This document shows positions 8,950-16,863 of a stretch of 37,153 bases of DNA, one piece after another. A program made the translations under genes and the position numbers. The notes beneath the pieces are model-generated. The model ran no database searches, had not been told where the DNA came from, and worked only from the letters and a program-made list of their open reading frames with translations. Position 1 is the first letter of the stretch; each line of letters begins with the position of its first letter. Source of the DNA: Limnohabitans sp. Rim28 (lineage in GTDB: Bacteria > Pseudomonadota > Gammaproteobacteria > Burkholderiales > Burkholderiaceae_C); assembly GCF_000293865.2 (NCBI RefSeq), contig NZ_ALKN02000020.1:1-37153 (forward strand), given 5' to 3'.

Positions 8950-9012
8950 CTGCGGCCTGGCCGCAGTCCCGCCGCGCAAGCTGATTCAGCCCCCTGAATC
9001 GCCTTCGCGGCG
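8950..9012 (+). other. three tandem hairpins in the dnaK-dnaJ spacer
   Basis: Three perfect stem-loops follow one another: CTGCGGC/GCCGCAG with loop CTG (8950-8966), GATTCAG/CTGAATC with loop CCCC (8983-9000), and CGCC/GGCG with loop TTCGC (9000-9012), followed by TTCTTGTTCT. There is no clean T tract, so transcript-end protection, processing or partial attenuation of dnaJ are all possible. No sigma-32 promoter was seen in this spacer, so dnaJ probably depends on read-through from dnaK. Confidence 0.65.
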
Positions 9013-9039
9013 TTCTTGTTCTAACGGTTGGATTGCCTC

Positions 9040-10179
9040 ATGGCCAAACGAGATTTTTACGAAGTGCTGGGCGTTGCCAAAAACGCCTCTGACGAAGACA
9101 TCAAAAAGGCTTATCGCAAGTTGGCGATGAAGTACCACCCTGACCGCAACCAGGGTGAGGACGCCAAAGCCAAAGAGGCTGAGGCCAAGTTCAAAGAGGG
9201 CAAAGAAGCCTACGAGATGTTGTCTGACCCCCAAAAGCGGGCAGCCTACGACCAGCATGGCCACGCGGGTGTTGACCCCAACATGCGCGGTGGTGCCGAG
9301 GGCTTTGGTGGTTTTGGTGATGCCTTTGGTGACATTTTTGGCGACATCTTTGGGGGTCAAGGCCGAGGTGGACGCGGCGGTGGACGTCAGGTGTTCCGCG
9401 GTTCAGACCTCAGCTACGCCATGGAGATCACGTTGGAAGAAGCTGCCAACGGCAAAGACTCCCAACTGCGGATTCCAAGCTGGGAGGCTTGTGATACCTG
9501 CAGCGGCAGCGGCGCCAAACCCGGCACCAGCGTCAAAGCCTGCGGCACGTGTAACGGCCAAGGCCAAGTGCAAATGCGCCAAGGCTTTTTCAGCGTCCAG
9601 CAAACCTGCCCCACTTGCCGTGGCACGGGCAAGATCATCCCCGAACCTTGCGGCACCTGCCATGGACAAGGCAAACTCAAAAAGCAAAAGACGCTGGAAG
9701 TCAAAATTCCGGCCGGTATCGACGATGGCATGCGCATCCGCAGCGCGGGCAATGGCGAGCCCGGCACCAATGGCGGACCACCGGGCGATTTGTTCATCGA
9801 AATCCGCCTGAAAAAGCACGACATCTTCGAGCGCGATGGCGACGACCTGCATTGCGCGGTGCCGATCAGCTTTTCCAAAGCGGCTTTGGGCGGCGAAATC
9901 GAAGTGCCCACCCTGGGCGGCAAAGCCGCCATCGACATCCCCGAAGGCACCCAGACGGGCAAGCAGTTCCGCTTGCGTGGCAAGGGCATCAAGGGCGTGC
10001 GCGGCAGCTACCCGGGCGACCTGTATTGCCACATCACGGTGGAGACCCCAGTCAAGCTGACCGAGCACCAGAAAAAGCTGCTCAAGGAGTTTGAGGAGTC
10101 GCTCTCTAAAGGGGGTGGCAAACACCAGCCCAGCGGCGAAAGCTGGACCGATAAGTTGAAGGGCTTCTTCGGGGCTTGA
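9040..10179 (+). CDS. dnaJ: molecular chaperone DnaJ (Hsp40)
   Basis: Type I J-protein, 379 residues, delivering substrates to DnaK and stimulating its ATPase. The start ATG at 9040 gives [11 protein letters not shown], the family N-terminus; an earlier in-frame ATG at 9028 would add four residues. The J domain (1-70) has the HPD motif at residues 33-35. A Gly/Phe-rich linker (about 75-125) follows. Four zinc-binding repeats, [24 protein letters not shown] and CGTCHGQG, lie between residues about 150 and 212. The C-terminal substrate domains are complete. All hallmarks of a functional class I DnaJ are present. Confidence 0.98.
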   Translation: MAKRDFYEVLGVAKNASDEDIKKAYRKLAMKYHPDRNQGEDAKAKEAEAKFKEGKEAYEMLSDPQKRAAYDQHGHAGVDPNMRGGAEGFGGFGDAFGDIFGDIFGGQGRGGRGGGRQVFRGSDLSYAMEITLEEAANGKDSQLRIPSWEACDTCSGSGAKPGTSVKACGTCNGQGQVQMRQGFFSVQQTCPTCRGTGKIIPEPCGTCHGQGKLKKQKTLEVKIPAGIDDGMRIRSAGNGEPGTNGGPPGDLFIEIRLKKHDIFERDGDDLHCAVPISFSKAALGGEIEVPTLGGKAAIDIPEGTQTGKQFRLRGKGIKGVRGSYPGDLYCHITVETPVKLTEHQKKLLKEFEESLSKGGGKHQPSGESWTDKLKGFFGA

Positions 10180-10306
10180 GTCTGAACTGACTTGCTGGGC
10201 GGTGCGATAGGTGCTGCGGCGGGTTTCTCATGGCGGGGACGCAAAAATCGTCACCCGCTGCAGCCCCTCTCGCACTTCGGGACGAATTAGCAGGTCGGTC
10301 CATTCG

Positions 10307-10320
10307 TTGACCCAAGTCAA
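10307..10320. promoter_or_regulatory. FNR/ANR-like palindrome upstream of the MBL hydrolase
   Basis: TTGACCCAAGTCAA is a perfect 5-4-5 inverted repeat and differs from the FNR/ANR consensus TTGAT-N4-ATCAA only by the symmetric T/A to C/G change. Its centre is 41.5 bases before the ATG at 10355. The only -10-like sequence is a weak TAGCGT at 10337-10342. Suggests oxygen-responsive control, not proven. Confidence 0.5.
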
Positions 10321-10354
10321 ACCTAACACCTGCCTTTAGCGTGACCATGGCGGC

Positions 10355-11719
10355 ATGAGCGCCACCATCACCTTCCTCGGCGGTGCCGACACCGTCACCG
10401 GCTCCAAGTACCTGATCGAGCACCAGCAAAAGCGGCTGCTGGTCGATTGCGGCTTGTTTCAAGGCTACAAACAGCTGCGCTTGCGCAACTGGAACCCTTT
10501 GCCCGTCGATGCTGCACAGATCGATGCGGTGGTCCTCACCCATGCCCACCTGGACCACAGCGGGTACCTGCCCTTGTTGGTCAAAAATGGTTTTCGGGGC
10601 CGGGTGCACGCCACAGCCGCCACATGCGATCTGGTCGGCATTTTGTTGCCCGACAGCGGGCATATTCAAGAAGAAGACGCGTTTTTCGCCAACCGACACG
10701 CTTTTTCCAAACACGCACCTGCTTTGCCGCTCTACACCAAGCAAGAGGCCATACAAAGCCTCAAGCATCTGCGTGCCGAACACATGGGGCCCTGGTTCGA
10801 GCCGATTCGCGGCTGGAAGGCCCGCTTTCAGCCCGCCGGGCATATTTTGGGGGCCGCCAGTTTGCTGCTGGATGTGGGCGGTCGGCGCATTTTGTTTTCG
10901 GGTGATTTGGGTCGCCCAGATGACCCGCTGATGAACCCGCCTGAGCCGCCGCCACAGGCCGACACGGTGCTGATCGAATCGACCTATGGCGACCGCCAGC
11001 ACCCTAAGGAGAAGCTGTTTGAAGAACTCGGGCCGCTTTTGAAAAAGCTGGCCGCACGCGGCGGCGTGGCCGTCGTGCCGGTGTTTGCCGTGGGGCGGGC
11101 GCAGGCTGTGCTGCACACCATTGCGCAACTCAAGGCCGCAGGGGAAATCCCCAAAAGCTTGCCGATTTTTCTGGACAGTCCAATGGCCATCCACACCACG
11201 GCTTTGTTTGAGCGGCACCCAGGCGAGCACCGCCTGAATGCGCAAGAAGTGCGCCAAATGGACCATGTGGCCACCATGCTGGAGACACCCGAGCAGTCCA
11301 AGTCTTTGGCGCATCGGCATGGGCCCATGGTGATCTTGGCCGCCAGTGGCATGGCCACCGGTGGGCGGGTCTTGCACCACCTGGTTCGCTACGCAGGCGA
11401 CCACCGCAACTTGATCGTCTTGACGGGCTACCAAGCGCCTGGCACGCGCGGTGCCGCGCTGGCCAGTGGCCGCAACACCCTTCGCATCCACGCGCAAGAT
11501 GTGGCGGTCAGGGCCGAAGTAGCGCAAATCGAGTCGGCCTCGGCGCACGCCGATGCCAACCAACTGCTCAGTTGGCTGCACAAAATGCCCTGCGCACCCG
11601 GTCAGGTGTACGTGGTGCACGGTGAGCGAGAAGCTTCCGACATGCTGCGCCAGCGCATTGAGCACGAAATCAAATGGCGGGCCTTGGTGCCCGAGCAGGG
11701 CTCGGTCTGGCCGCTTTGA
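10355..11719 (+). CDS. MBL-fold / beta-CASP metallo-hydrolase (RNA-processing type)
   Basis: Predicted zinc-dependent nuclease of the CPSF73-like metallo-beta-lactamase group, 454 residues. The Zn motif HAHLDH is at residues 63-68. Further conserved blocks are SGDLGRPDDP around residue 184, the beta-CASP motif PVFAVGRAQ around residue 247, ASGMATGGRVLHHL around residue 329, and the C-terminal SAHAD and VHGERE histidine motifs. The family includes bacterial and archaeal RNases acting on single-stranded RNA; the role in Proteobacteria is poorly defined. There is no clear ribosome site and only 175 bases separate it from dnaJ, with an FNR-like palindrome between. It runs convergently into the DUF1854 gene with a 6-base gap. 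Confidence 0.92.
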   Translation: MSATITFLGGADTVTGSKYLIEHQQKRLLVDCGLFQGYKQLRLRNWNPLPVDAAQIDAVVLTHAHLDHSGYLPLLVKNGFRGRVHATAATCDLVGILLPDSGHIQEEDAFFANRHAFSKHAPALPLYTKQEAIQSLKHLRAEHMGPWFEPIRGWKARFQPAGHILGAASLLLDVGGRRILFSGDLGRPDDPLMNPPEPPPQADTVLIESTYGDRQHPKEKLFEELGPLLKKLAARGGVAVVPVFAVGRAQAVLHTIAQLKAAGEIPKSLPIFLDSPMAIHTTALFERHPGEHRLNAQEVRQMDHVATMLETPEQSKSLAHRHGPMVILAASGMATGGRVLHHLVRYAGDHRNLIVLTGYQAPGTRGAALASGRNTLRIHAQDVAVRAEVAQIESASAHADANQLLSWLHKMPCAPGQVYVVHGEREASDMLRQRIEHEIKWRALVPEQGSVWPL

Positions 11720-11725
11720 GGTGCC

Positions 11726-12190
11726 TCAGAGAAAACGGTCCAGCAGTTTGCGCGAGTGTTTGTCCATGGCTGCCAAATCTCGGATCATGTACTGAACACC
11801 ATCGACGTCGTTGATCAGCAGCACCGTGCCCGTCAGGCGGCGAATGTCTTCCTCACCTTTGAGCAAAAACCGGGCTGTGCCGCGATCGGTTTGAACCGTC
11901 CAGGTGCTGGGCGTGGCAAAACTGCTGACACTTTCCAGCCGGTTGATGACGGGCAAAAACTCCCGCTCGGACAAGGCTTGCAGCACACGCGATTGCAAGT
12001 CGGAGGGCAGATCACACAGGGCATCCACCCAGATCAGTTCATGCCCTTCGGCATCCATCAGCGCCACGCCCCCGTGGGGCGAGGTGACGGGATAAGCACG
12101 CAAGGCTGTGACGGGCGCGTGCTGGGCACCATCGGGCATGTGCAGCACCCATTGACCAAAAGCATCGCGTTGCAAATCAAATGTGTTCAT
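11726..12190 (-). CDS. DUF1854 family protein associated with cyanophycin genes
   Basis: A 154-residue cytoplasmic protein with no signal peptide or membrane segment. It matches the DUF1854 pattern: N-terminal FDLQRDAFGQWVLHMPDG, a central GHELIWVDALCDLP, FLPVINRLESVSSFATPSTW, the TDRGTARFLLKGEEDIRRL segment, and a terminal DVDGVQYMIRDLAAMDKHSRKLLDRFL region. Its ATG overlaps the stop of the ABC transporter gene (ATGA, 12187-12190), so the two are translationally coupled. DUF1854 genes are known from database naming to occur beside cyanophycin synthetases together with this ABC transporter. No biochemical activity is established to my knowledge, and none can be inferred from motifs here. Confidence 0.88.
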   Translation of the reverse strand: MNTFDLQRDAFGQWVLHMPDGAQHAPVTALRAYPVTSPHGGVALMDAEGHELIWVDALCDLPSDLQSRVLQALSEREFLPVINRLESVSSFATPSTWTVQTDRGTARFLLKGEEDIRRLTGTVLLINDVDGVQYMIRDLAAMDKHSRKLLDRFL

Positions 12191-14481
12191 GTGAGCACCT
12201 TCTGGTCGAGGCCACCGCCCAAGACGGTCTCAGCCTCGGCTTGGCGCTGCTGCGCTTCGTACAAGCGCCAGTAAGCGCCCTCTGCGGCGATCAACTCGTC
12301 GTGCGAACCCTCTTCCACGACGACCCCTTTGTCCATCACCACCAAACGGTCGGCTTTGCGCAGGGTCGACAACCTGTGCGCAATCGCGATCGTGGTGCGA
12401 CCCCTGACCAAATTGTCCAAGGCCCGTTGGATTTCTTTTTCCGTCTCGGTGTCGACCGCCGAAGTGGCCTCGTCCAAAATCAAAATCCGCGGGTTGATCA
12501 ACAACGCGCGGGCGATCGAGATGCGCTGGCGCTCGCCACCCGACAGACCTAGCCCCCGCTCGCCCAACAAGGAGTCATAGGCTTGCGGCATGCGCATGAT
12601 GAATTCGTGGGCGTGTGCCGCTCGTGCAGCGGCCACGATGTCTTCTCGGGAGGCGCCGGGTTTGCCATAGGCGATGTTGTCCGCAATGGTGCCAAAAAAG
12701 AGAAACGGCTCTTGCAAAACCAAGCCAATCTGGCTGCGGTAATCGGCGGTTTTCAATTGCCGAATGTCGGTGCCATCCAATTCAATCGACCCTTCGGTCA
12801 CATCGTAAAAGCGACAAATCAGGTTCACCAAAGTGCTTTTGCCAGAACCGCTGTGCCCCACCAAGCCAATCATTTGACCCGGCAAGATGTCCAGGTTCAA
12901 CTGACGGATGACGGCCCGGTTGCCATAGCGAAAGCCCGCATCGCGCACCGTGATGCGGCCCTGCACCCGCTCTGGCAAAGCGACTGGGCGAACAGGCTCG
13001 GGCACGTTGGAAACATGGTCCAAGATGTCAAAAATGCGCTTGGCCCCCGAAGCGGCTTGTTGCGTGTGCGAGACGATGCGGCTCATCGTGTCCAAACGGC
13101 CATAAAAACGGCCGATGTAGGCCAAGAAAGCCGTCAACACCCCCACGGTGATTTGGTCTTTCGACACCAACCAAATGCCAAAGCCCCAGACCACCAACAA
13201 GCCCACCTCGGTCATGAGCGTGACCGTGGGTGAAAACAAGGCCCAAACACGGTTCAAACGGTCGTTCACCATCAAGTTGTGCTGGTTGGAATCTCTGAAC
13301 CGCTTGGACTCGCGGTCTTCTTGTGCAAAGGCCTTGACCACCCGGATGCCGGGGATGGTGTCGGCCAACACATTGGTCACCTCGGCCCAGACGCGGTCAA
13401 TTTTTTCAAAACCTGTGCGCAGGCGTTCACGCACCAAATGAATCAGCCAGCCGATGAACGGCAGGGGCAGCAAAGTCACCAATGCCAGCGTCGGGTTGAT
13501 GGTGAACAGGATGATCGCGGTCATCAAAATCATCAGCACATCGGTCGCAAAATCCAGCAGGTGCAGCGACAAAAAAACGTTGATGCGGTCTGTTTCATTG
13601 CCGATGCGGGCGATCAAGTCGCCGGTACGGCGTTCCCCAAAATACTCCAAGGACAAATTCAACAAATGGTCGTAGGTGGTCGTGCGCAGATCGGCCCCAA
13701 TGCGCTCGGACACCAAAGCCAAAATATAGGTTTTGGCCCAGCCCAAACCCCAGGCCAGTAAAGCTGCGCCGAACAGGCCCATCAAGTAAAGCGACACAAG
13801 ACCCGAGTCGATGGCCACCCCGTTTTGATAGGGAATCAGCACCTCATCCATCAGGGGCATGGTCAGGTAAGGGGGCACCAAGGTGGCTGCGGTGGAGGCC
13901 AATGTCAGCACAAAGCCCGCGAACAAAGACTTTTTGTAGGGCTTGGCAAAACGCCAGAGTTTGAGCAGCGTCCAGGTCGATGGGGGTGCCAGATCTTCGC
14001 GACCGCAGCTTAGGCACTCGTCATCGTCCTCTCGCATGACCGCTTGGCACACAGGGCACACGGCGACCGACAAACTTTGCTGCAGCGGCGTACCGTCGCC
14101 CAAGATTTGAGCCTTTTGGTTTTCAAACTGACCAACCCAGCGGGCCGCTGCCGATTGCAAGCCCAAAGTGAACCGCCACACGACCAGCTGTCCGGTGGGC
14201 GAAACCAATGCCAAAGTCCCCACGCCGGCGTGATCGTTCAGCTTCAAGCTCAAATCTGGCTGCAGAGGCCAGCTTTGCCAAGTCTTTTGCGCTCCCGCAC
14301 TGAACAGAACCCGTTGATCGGTCAAAATGACCAAACTTTTGGCGAAAAACAATTTCCCATCCAAGTCAACCTCCAGCCCGGCTAAGACGTTTTCTTGGGG
14401 TTGAAGAAGGGTGTGAACTTCAGCTTGCCAAGCCTCTGGAATCCCCGGAAGCATCAAAACTGAAGCAGGTGTTGAAATCAT
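12187..14481 (-). CDS. ABC exporter (fused TM-ATPase) with N-terminal PH-like domain and zinc ribbon, cyanophycin-locus type
   Basis: Half-size ABC exporter with unusual extra N-terminal domains, 764 residues from the ATG at 14481; a TTG at 14526 would add 15 residues. Residues about 1-135 resemble a bacterial PH/GRAM-like fold (LDGKLFFAKSLVILTDQRVLF). A zinc ribbon CPVC-x14-CLSC follows at about 140-160. The six-helix exporter transmembrane domain spans roughly 175-470. The nucleotide-binding domain has Walker A GHSGSGKST (about 538), signature LSGGERQ (about 644), Walker B ILILDEATSAVD and the H-loop AIAHRLST. The exported substrate is unknown. It diverges from the synthetase genes with a 176-base shared upstream region, and forms an operon with DUF1854. 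Peptide, dipeptide or lipid export are all open. Confidence 0.9.
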   Translation of the reverse strand: MISTPASVLMLPGIPEAWQAEVHTLLQPQENVLAGLEVDLDGKLFFAKSLVILTDQRVLFSAGAQKTWQSWPLQPDLSLKLNDHAGVGTLALVSPTGQLVVWRFTLGLQSAAARWVGQFENQKAQILGDGTPLQQSLSVAVCPVCQAVMREDDDECLSCGREDLAPPSTWTLLKLWRFAKPYKKSLFAGFVLTLASTAATLVPPYLTMPLMDEVLIPYQNGVAIDSGLVSLYLMGLFGAALLAWGLGWAKTYILALVSERIGADLRTTTYDHLLNLSLEYFGERRTGDLIARIGNETDRINVFLSLHLLDFATDVLMILMTAIILFTINPTLALVTLLPLPFIGWLIHLVRERLRTGFEKIDRVWAEVTNVLADTIPGIRVVKAFAQEDRESKRFRDSNQHNLMVNDRLNRVWALFSPTVTLMTEVGLLVVWGFGIWLVSKDQITVGVLTAFLAYIGRFYGRLDTMSRIVSHTQQAASGAKRIFDILDHVSNVPEPVRPVALPERVQGRITVRDAGFRYGNRAVIRQLNLDILPGQMIGLVGHSGSGKSTLVNLICRFYDVTEGSIELDGTDIRQLKTADYRSQIGLVLQEPFLFFGTIADNIAYGKPGASREDIVAAARAAHAHEFIMRMPQAYDSLLGERGLGLSGGERQRISIARALLINPRILILDEATSAVDTETEKEIQRALDNLVRGRTTIAIAHRLSTLRKADRLVVMDKGVVVEEGSHDELIAAEGAYWRLYEAQQRQAEAETVLGGGLDQKVLT

Positions 14482-14657
14482 GACAAAGAACCGCGGTGTG
14501 CCCGCCACGCAACTGCTGCGGGGCAAAAATGAAAACCTTTGATTTGGCCCACCGCTTCAACAAGACTGCCCATGATTAATTTGAATCCTGTTTTTTTAGT
14601 GCAACTGAAGGCCAATGCCACAATTGGCGATTGATTGTATCGCCGCACCCTTTCCAC

Positions 14658-16829
14658 ATGAGTCCTAAAAACATCGAATTTCTGCGCTTGACCTATTTGC
14701 GCGGACCCAACATCTGGACCTACCGCTCGGTGATGGAAGCCCTGATCGACATCGGGGAGCTGGAAGACTACCCCTCCAACCTGTTGCCCGGCTTCAATGA
14801 ACGCCTCAAGGCTTGGTTGCCATTGATGATCGAACACCACTGCACCCCGGGTGTTCGGGGTGGGTTTTTTCAGCGTCTGGACACCGGCACCTGGGCCGGC
14901 CACATCCTGGAGCACGTCAGCCTCGAATTGCAAACCCTGGCCGGCATGCCCATGGCTTTTGGCAAAGCCCGAGAAGCCGGTCCGCGTGGCGTTTACAAAG
15001 TGGTGATCCGCACAGACAACGAAACCGTGGGAAGAAGATCACTCGAACTTTCTCGCGAACTGATCCTGGCTGCCATCCACGACACGCCATTTGATGTGCC
15101 TGCCGCCGTTGCCCAGCTGGCCTTGACGGTCGATACCTTGCACGTGGGCCCCAGCACTTACAGCATCGTTGAGGCGGCCTACGCCCGTCGCGTGCCTTTC
15201 ATCCGGCTGAATGTGGGCAACTTGGTTCAGCTTGGCCATGGCGTCAAGCAGCGCCGCATCTGGACAGCCGAGACCGACCGCACCAGCGCGATCGGCGAAG
15301 GCATCTCCAGAGACAAAGACCTGACCAAAAAACTTTTGGCCATGTGCGGCGTTCCCATCCCCGAAGGCCAAGTGGTGGACAGTCCTGCCGCCGCCTGGAT
15401 CGCGGCACAAGAGATCGGTTTGCCCGTTTGCGTCAAACCCAGCAACGGCAACCGCGCCCGCGGGGTGTCACTGGACCTGAGCACCCAAAACGAGATCGAG
15501 ACCGCCTACGACATCGCCTTGGCCCAGGGCCGTGATGTCATCGTCGAGCGCTATGTGCGTGGCTCAGAGCATCGCTTGCTGGTGGTGGGTGACCGCATGA
15601 TTGCCGCTTGCCGTGGTGAGGGTGCCAGCGTCACAGGCGATGGCCAACACACTGTGCGCGAACTGGTAGAGCTCCAAATCAATTCAGACCCCCGCCGCGG
15701 CAGCGTGGGCAACTTGCCCCTCGAATTGGTGGTCTTGGCAGACAACAGCCCAGAAGTCCTGGAATTGGCTCGCCAAGGCTTGACCATCGACAGCGTGCCC
15801 GCTCTGGGGCAATCGGTGTTGGTCAAACGGACCGGCAATATGACCACCGACATCACCGATGTGGTGCACCCCGATGTGGCGGCGCAGGCCGTTTTGGCCG
15901 CACGTGTGGTGGGCTTGGACATTGCGGGCGTCGATGTGGTGACCCCTGACATTTGCCAACCCTTAGGCACCCAAGGCGTGGTGGTGGAAGTCAATGCTGG
16001 CCCCAGCTTGTTGATGCACTTGAACCCTGCCGAAGGCCAACCCCGCTTGGTCGGTCAAGCGATTGCCGATCACCTCGTGCCCCCCAGTGAGACGGGCCGT
16101 ATTCCTGTGGTTGGCTTGATGGGCGATGGTGACACCACCAAGAGCGCCAAACTGATCGCCTGGCTCTTGCATTTGCAAGGCTTGTTCACCGGTCTGGCCT
16201 GCGCTGAGGGTTTGTTTGCCAACCAACGCTGCCTTTTCAAAGGCAATGCCATGGACTTTGAGCAGGCCGAGCGCTTGCTCATCAACCGCTCGGTGGAAGC
16301 GGCCGTTTTTGAAAGCGACGCACGACATCTGCTCACCCAAGGTTTGGCTTATGACCGTTGCCAAGTCGGCATCGTCACGCAAATGCCCAAAGCAGCGCCT
16401 TTGGAAGACTTGTACCCCGGGCCTGACGAAAAAATGCCCAGCTACATCCGCACACAAATTGACTTGGTCTTGCCCAGTGGTTATGCCGTCTTGAATGCCG
16501 CGGATGAAGCGGTGGCCGATCTCGCCCAGTTTTGTGATGGCGGTGTGATCTTTTTTGCGCCCGATGAAAGCAACGAGCGCTTGATGGCTCACCACCAAGA
16601 AGGCGGACGCGTGGGCTTTTGGCGCGATGGTCAGTTGATCCTGGCCGAAGGCACTCATGAGCAATCGGTTTTGTCCCTACAGCGGCCCGGTGTGTCGCGC
16701 TTGCTCAAAAACAATTTGCTCAGCACCCACGACATGCTTGTGGCCGCTTGTGCGGCATGGGCCATGGGCATGGACGCAGACTTGATCCGCGCCGGAGTCA
16801 AAAGTTACGGCCAAACCCCTTCCGTCTGA
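14658..16829 (+). CDS. cyanophycin synthetase paralogue with degenerate, truncated Mur-ligase domain (cphA'-like)
   Basis: A CphA homologue of 723 residues, about 130 shorter than its neighbour. The ATG at 14658 gives the family N-terminus (MSPKNIEFLRLTYLRGPNIW); a TTG at 14631 is less likely. The N domain (about 1-160) and ATP-grasp domain (about 210-480, with VCVKPSNGNRARGV, ERYVRGSEHRLLVVG and EVNAGPSLLMHL) are well kept. In the Mur-ligase domain the ATP P-loop is GDGDTTK (residues 489-495) where cphA has GTNGKTT, so the Walker lysine is lost. The GTGDHLGL segment is also replaced, and the protein ends just before the Mur C-terminal lobe. The frame is intact, so this is not simple decay. 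Cyanobacterial CphA2 likewise has one working ligase site. Such paired cphA'/cphA genes are known in Burkholderiales. Confidence 0.92.
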   Translation: MSPKNIEFLRLTYLRGPNIWTYRSVMEALIDIGELEDYPSNLLPGFNERLKAWLPLMIEHHCTPGVRGGFFQRLDTGTWAGHILEHVSLELQTLAGMPMAFGKAREAGPRGVYKVVIRTDNETVGRRSLELSRELILAAIHDTPFDVPAAVAQLALTVDTLHVGPSTYSIVEAAYARRVPFIRLNVGNLVQLGHGVKQRRIWTAETDRTSAIGEGISRDKDLTKKLLAMCGVPIPEGQVVDSPAAAWIAAQEIGLPVCVKPSNGNRARGVSLDLSTQNEIETAYDIALAQGRDVIVERYVRGSEHRLLVVGDRMIAACRGEGASVTGDGQHTVRELVELQINSDPRRGSVGNLPLELVVLADNSPEVLELARQGLTIDSVPALGQSVLVKRTGNMTTDITDVVHPDVAAQAVLAARVVGLDIAGVDVVTPDICQPLGTQGVVVEVNAGPSLLMHLNPAEGQPRLVGQAIADHLVPPSETGRIPVVGLMGDGDTTKSAKLIAWLLHLQGLFTGLACAEGLFANQRCLFKGNAMDFEQAERLLINRSVEAAVFESDARHLLTQGLAYDRCQVGIVTQMPKAAPLEDLYPGPDEKMPSYIRTQIDLVLPSGYAVLNAADEAVADLAQFCDGGVIFFAPDESNERLMAHHQEGGRVGFWRDGQLILAEGTHEQSVLSLQRPGVSRLLKNNLLSTHDMLVAACAAWAMGMDADLIRAGVKSYGQTPSV

Positions 16830-16863
16830 ATCGGCTCGACAAAAACAACAGGAACCCCTCTTC

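Noticed and set aside
6868..8979. 703-codon open frame on the minus strand opposite dnaK
   Set aside because: dnaK on the plus strand is unmistakable; the antisense frame has no family motif, is rich in His/Gly/Phe, and is a known artefact of dnaK codon bias.
10228..10329. 33-codon minus-strand reading frame between dnaJ and the MBL gene (includes TWVNEWTDLL and VREGLQRVTIFASPP)
   Set aside because: The peptide looks protein-like and could be a gene remnant, but it has only a GTG start, no ribosome site, no known family, and it covers the FNR-like palindrome. Too weak to call; a conservation search of this spacer would decide.
10106..11665. 519-codon open frame on the minus strand opposite the MBL-fold hydrolase
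   Set aside because: The plus-strand protein has all MBL and beta-CASP motifs; the antisense frame has none and overlaps dnaJ too.
14658..16829. Whether the cphA paralogue is a pseudogene
   Set aside because: The frame is intact for 723 codons, the ATP-grasp motifs are kept and it is tightly followed by cphA; the Mur-site changes look like functional divergence.
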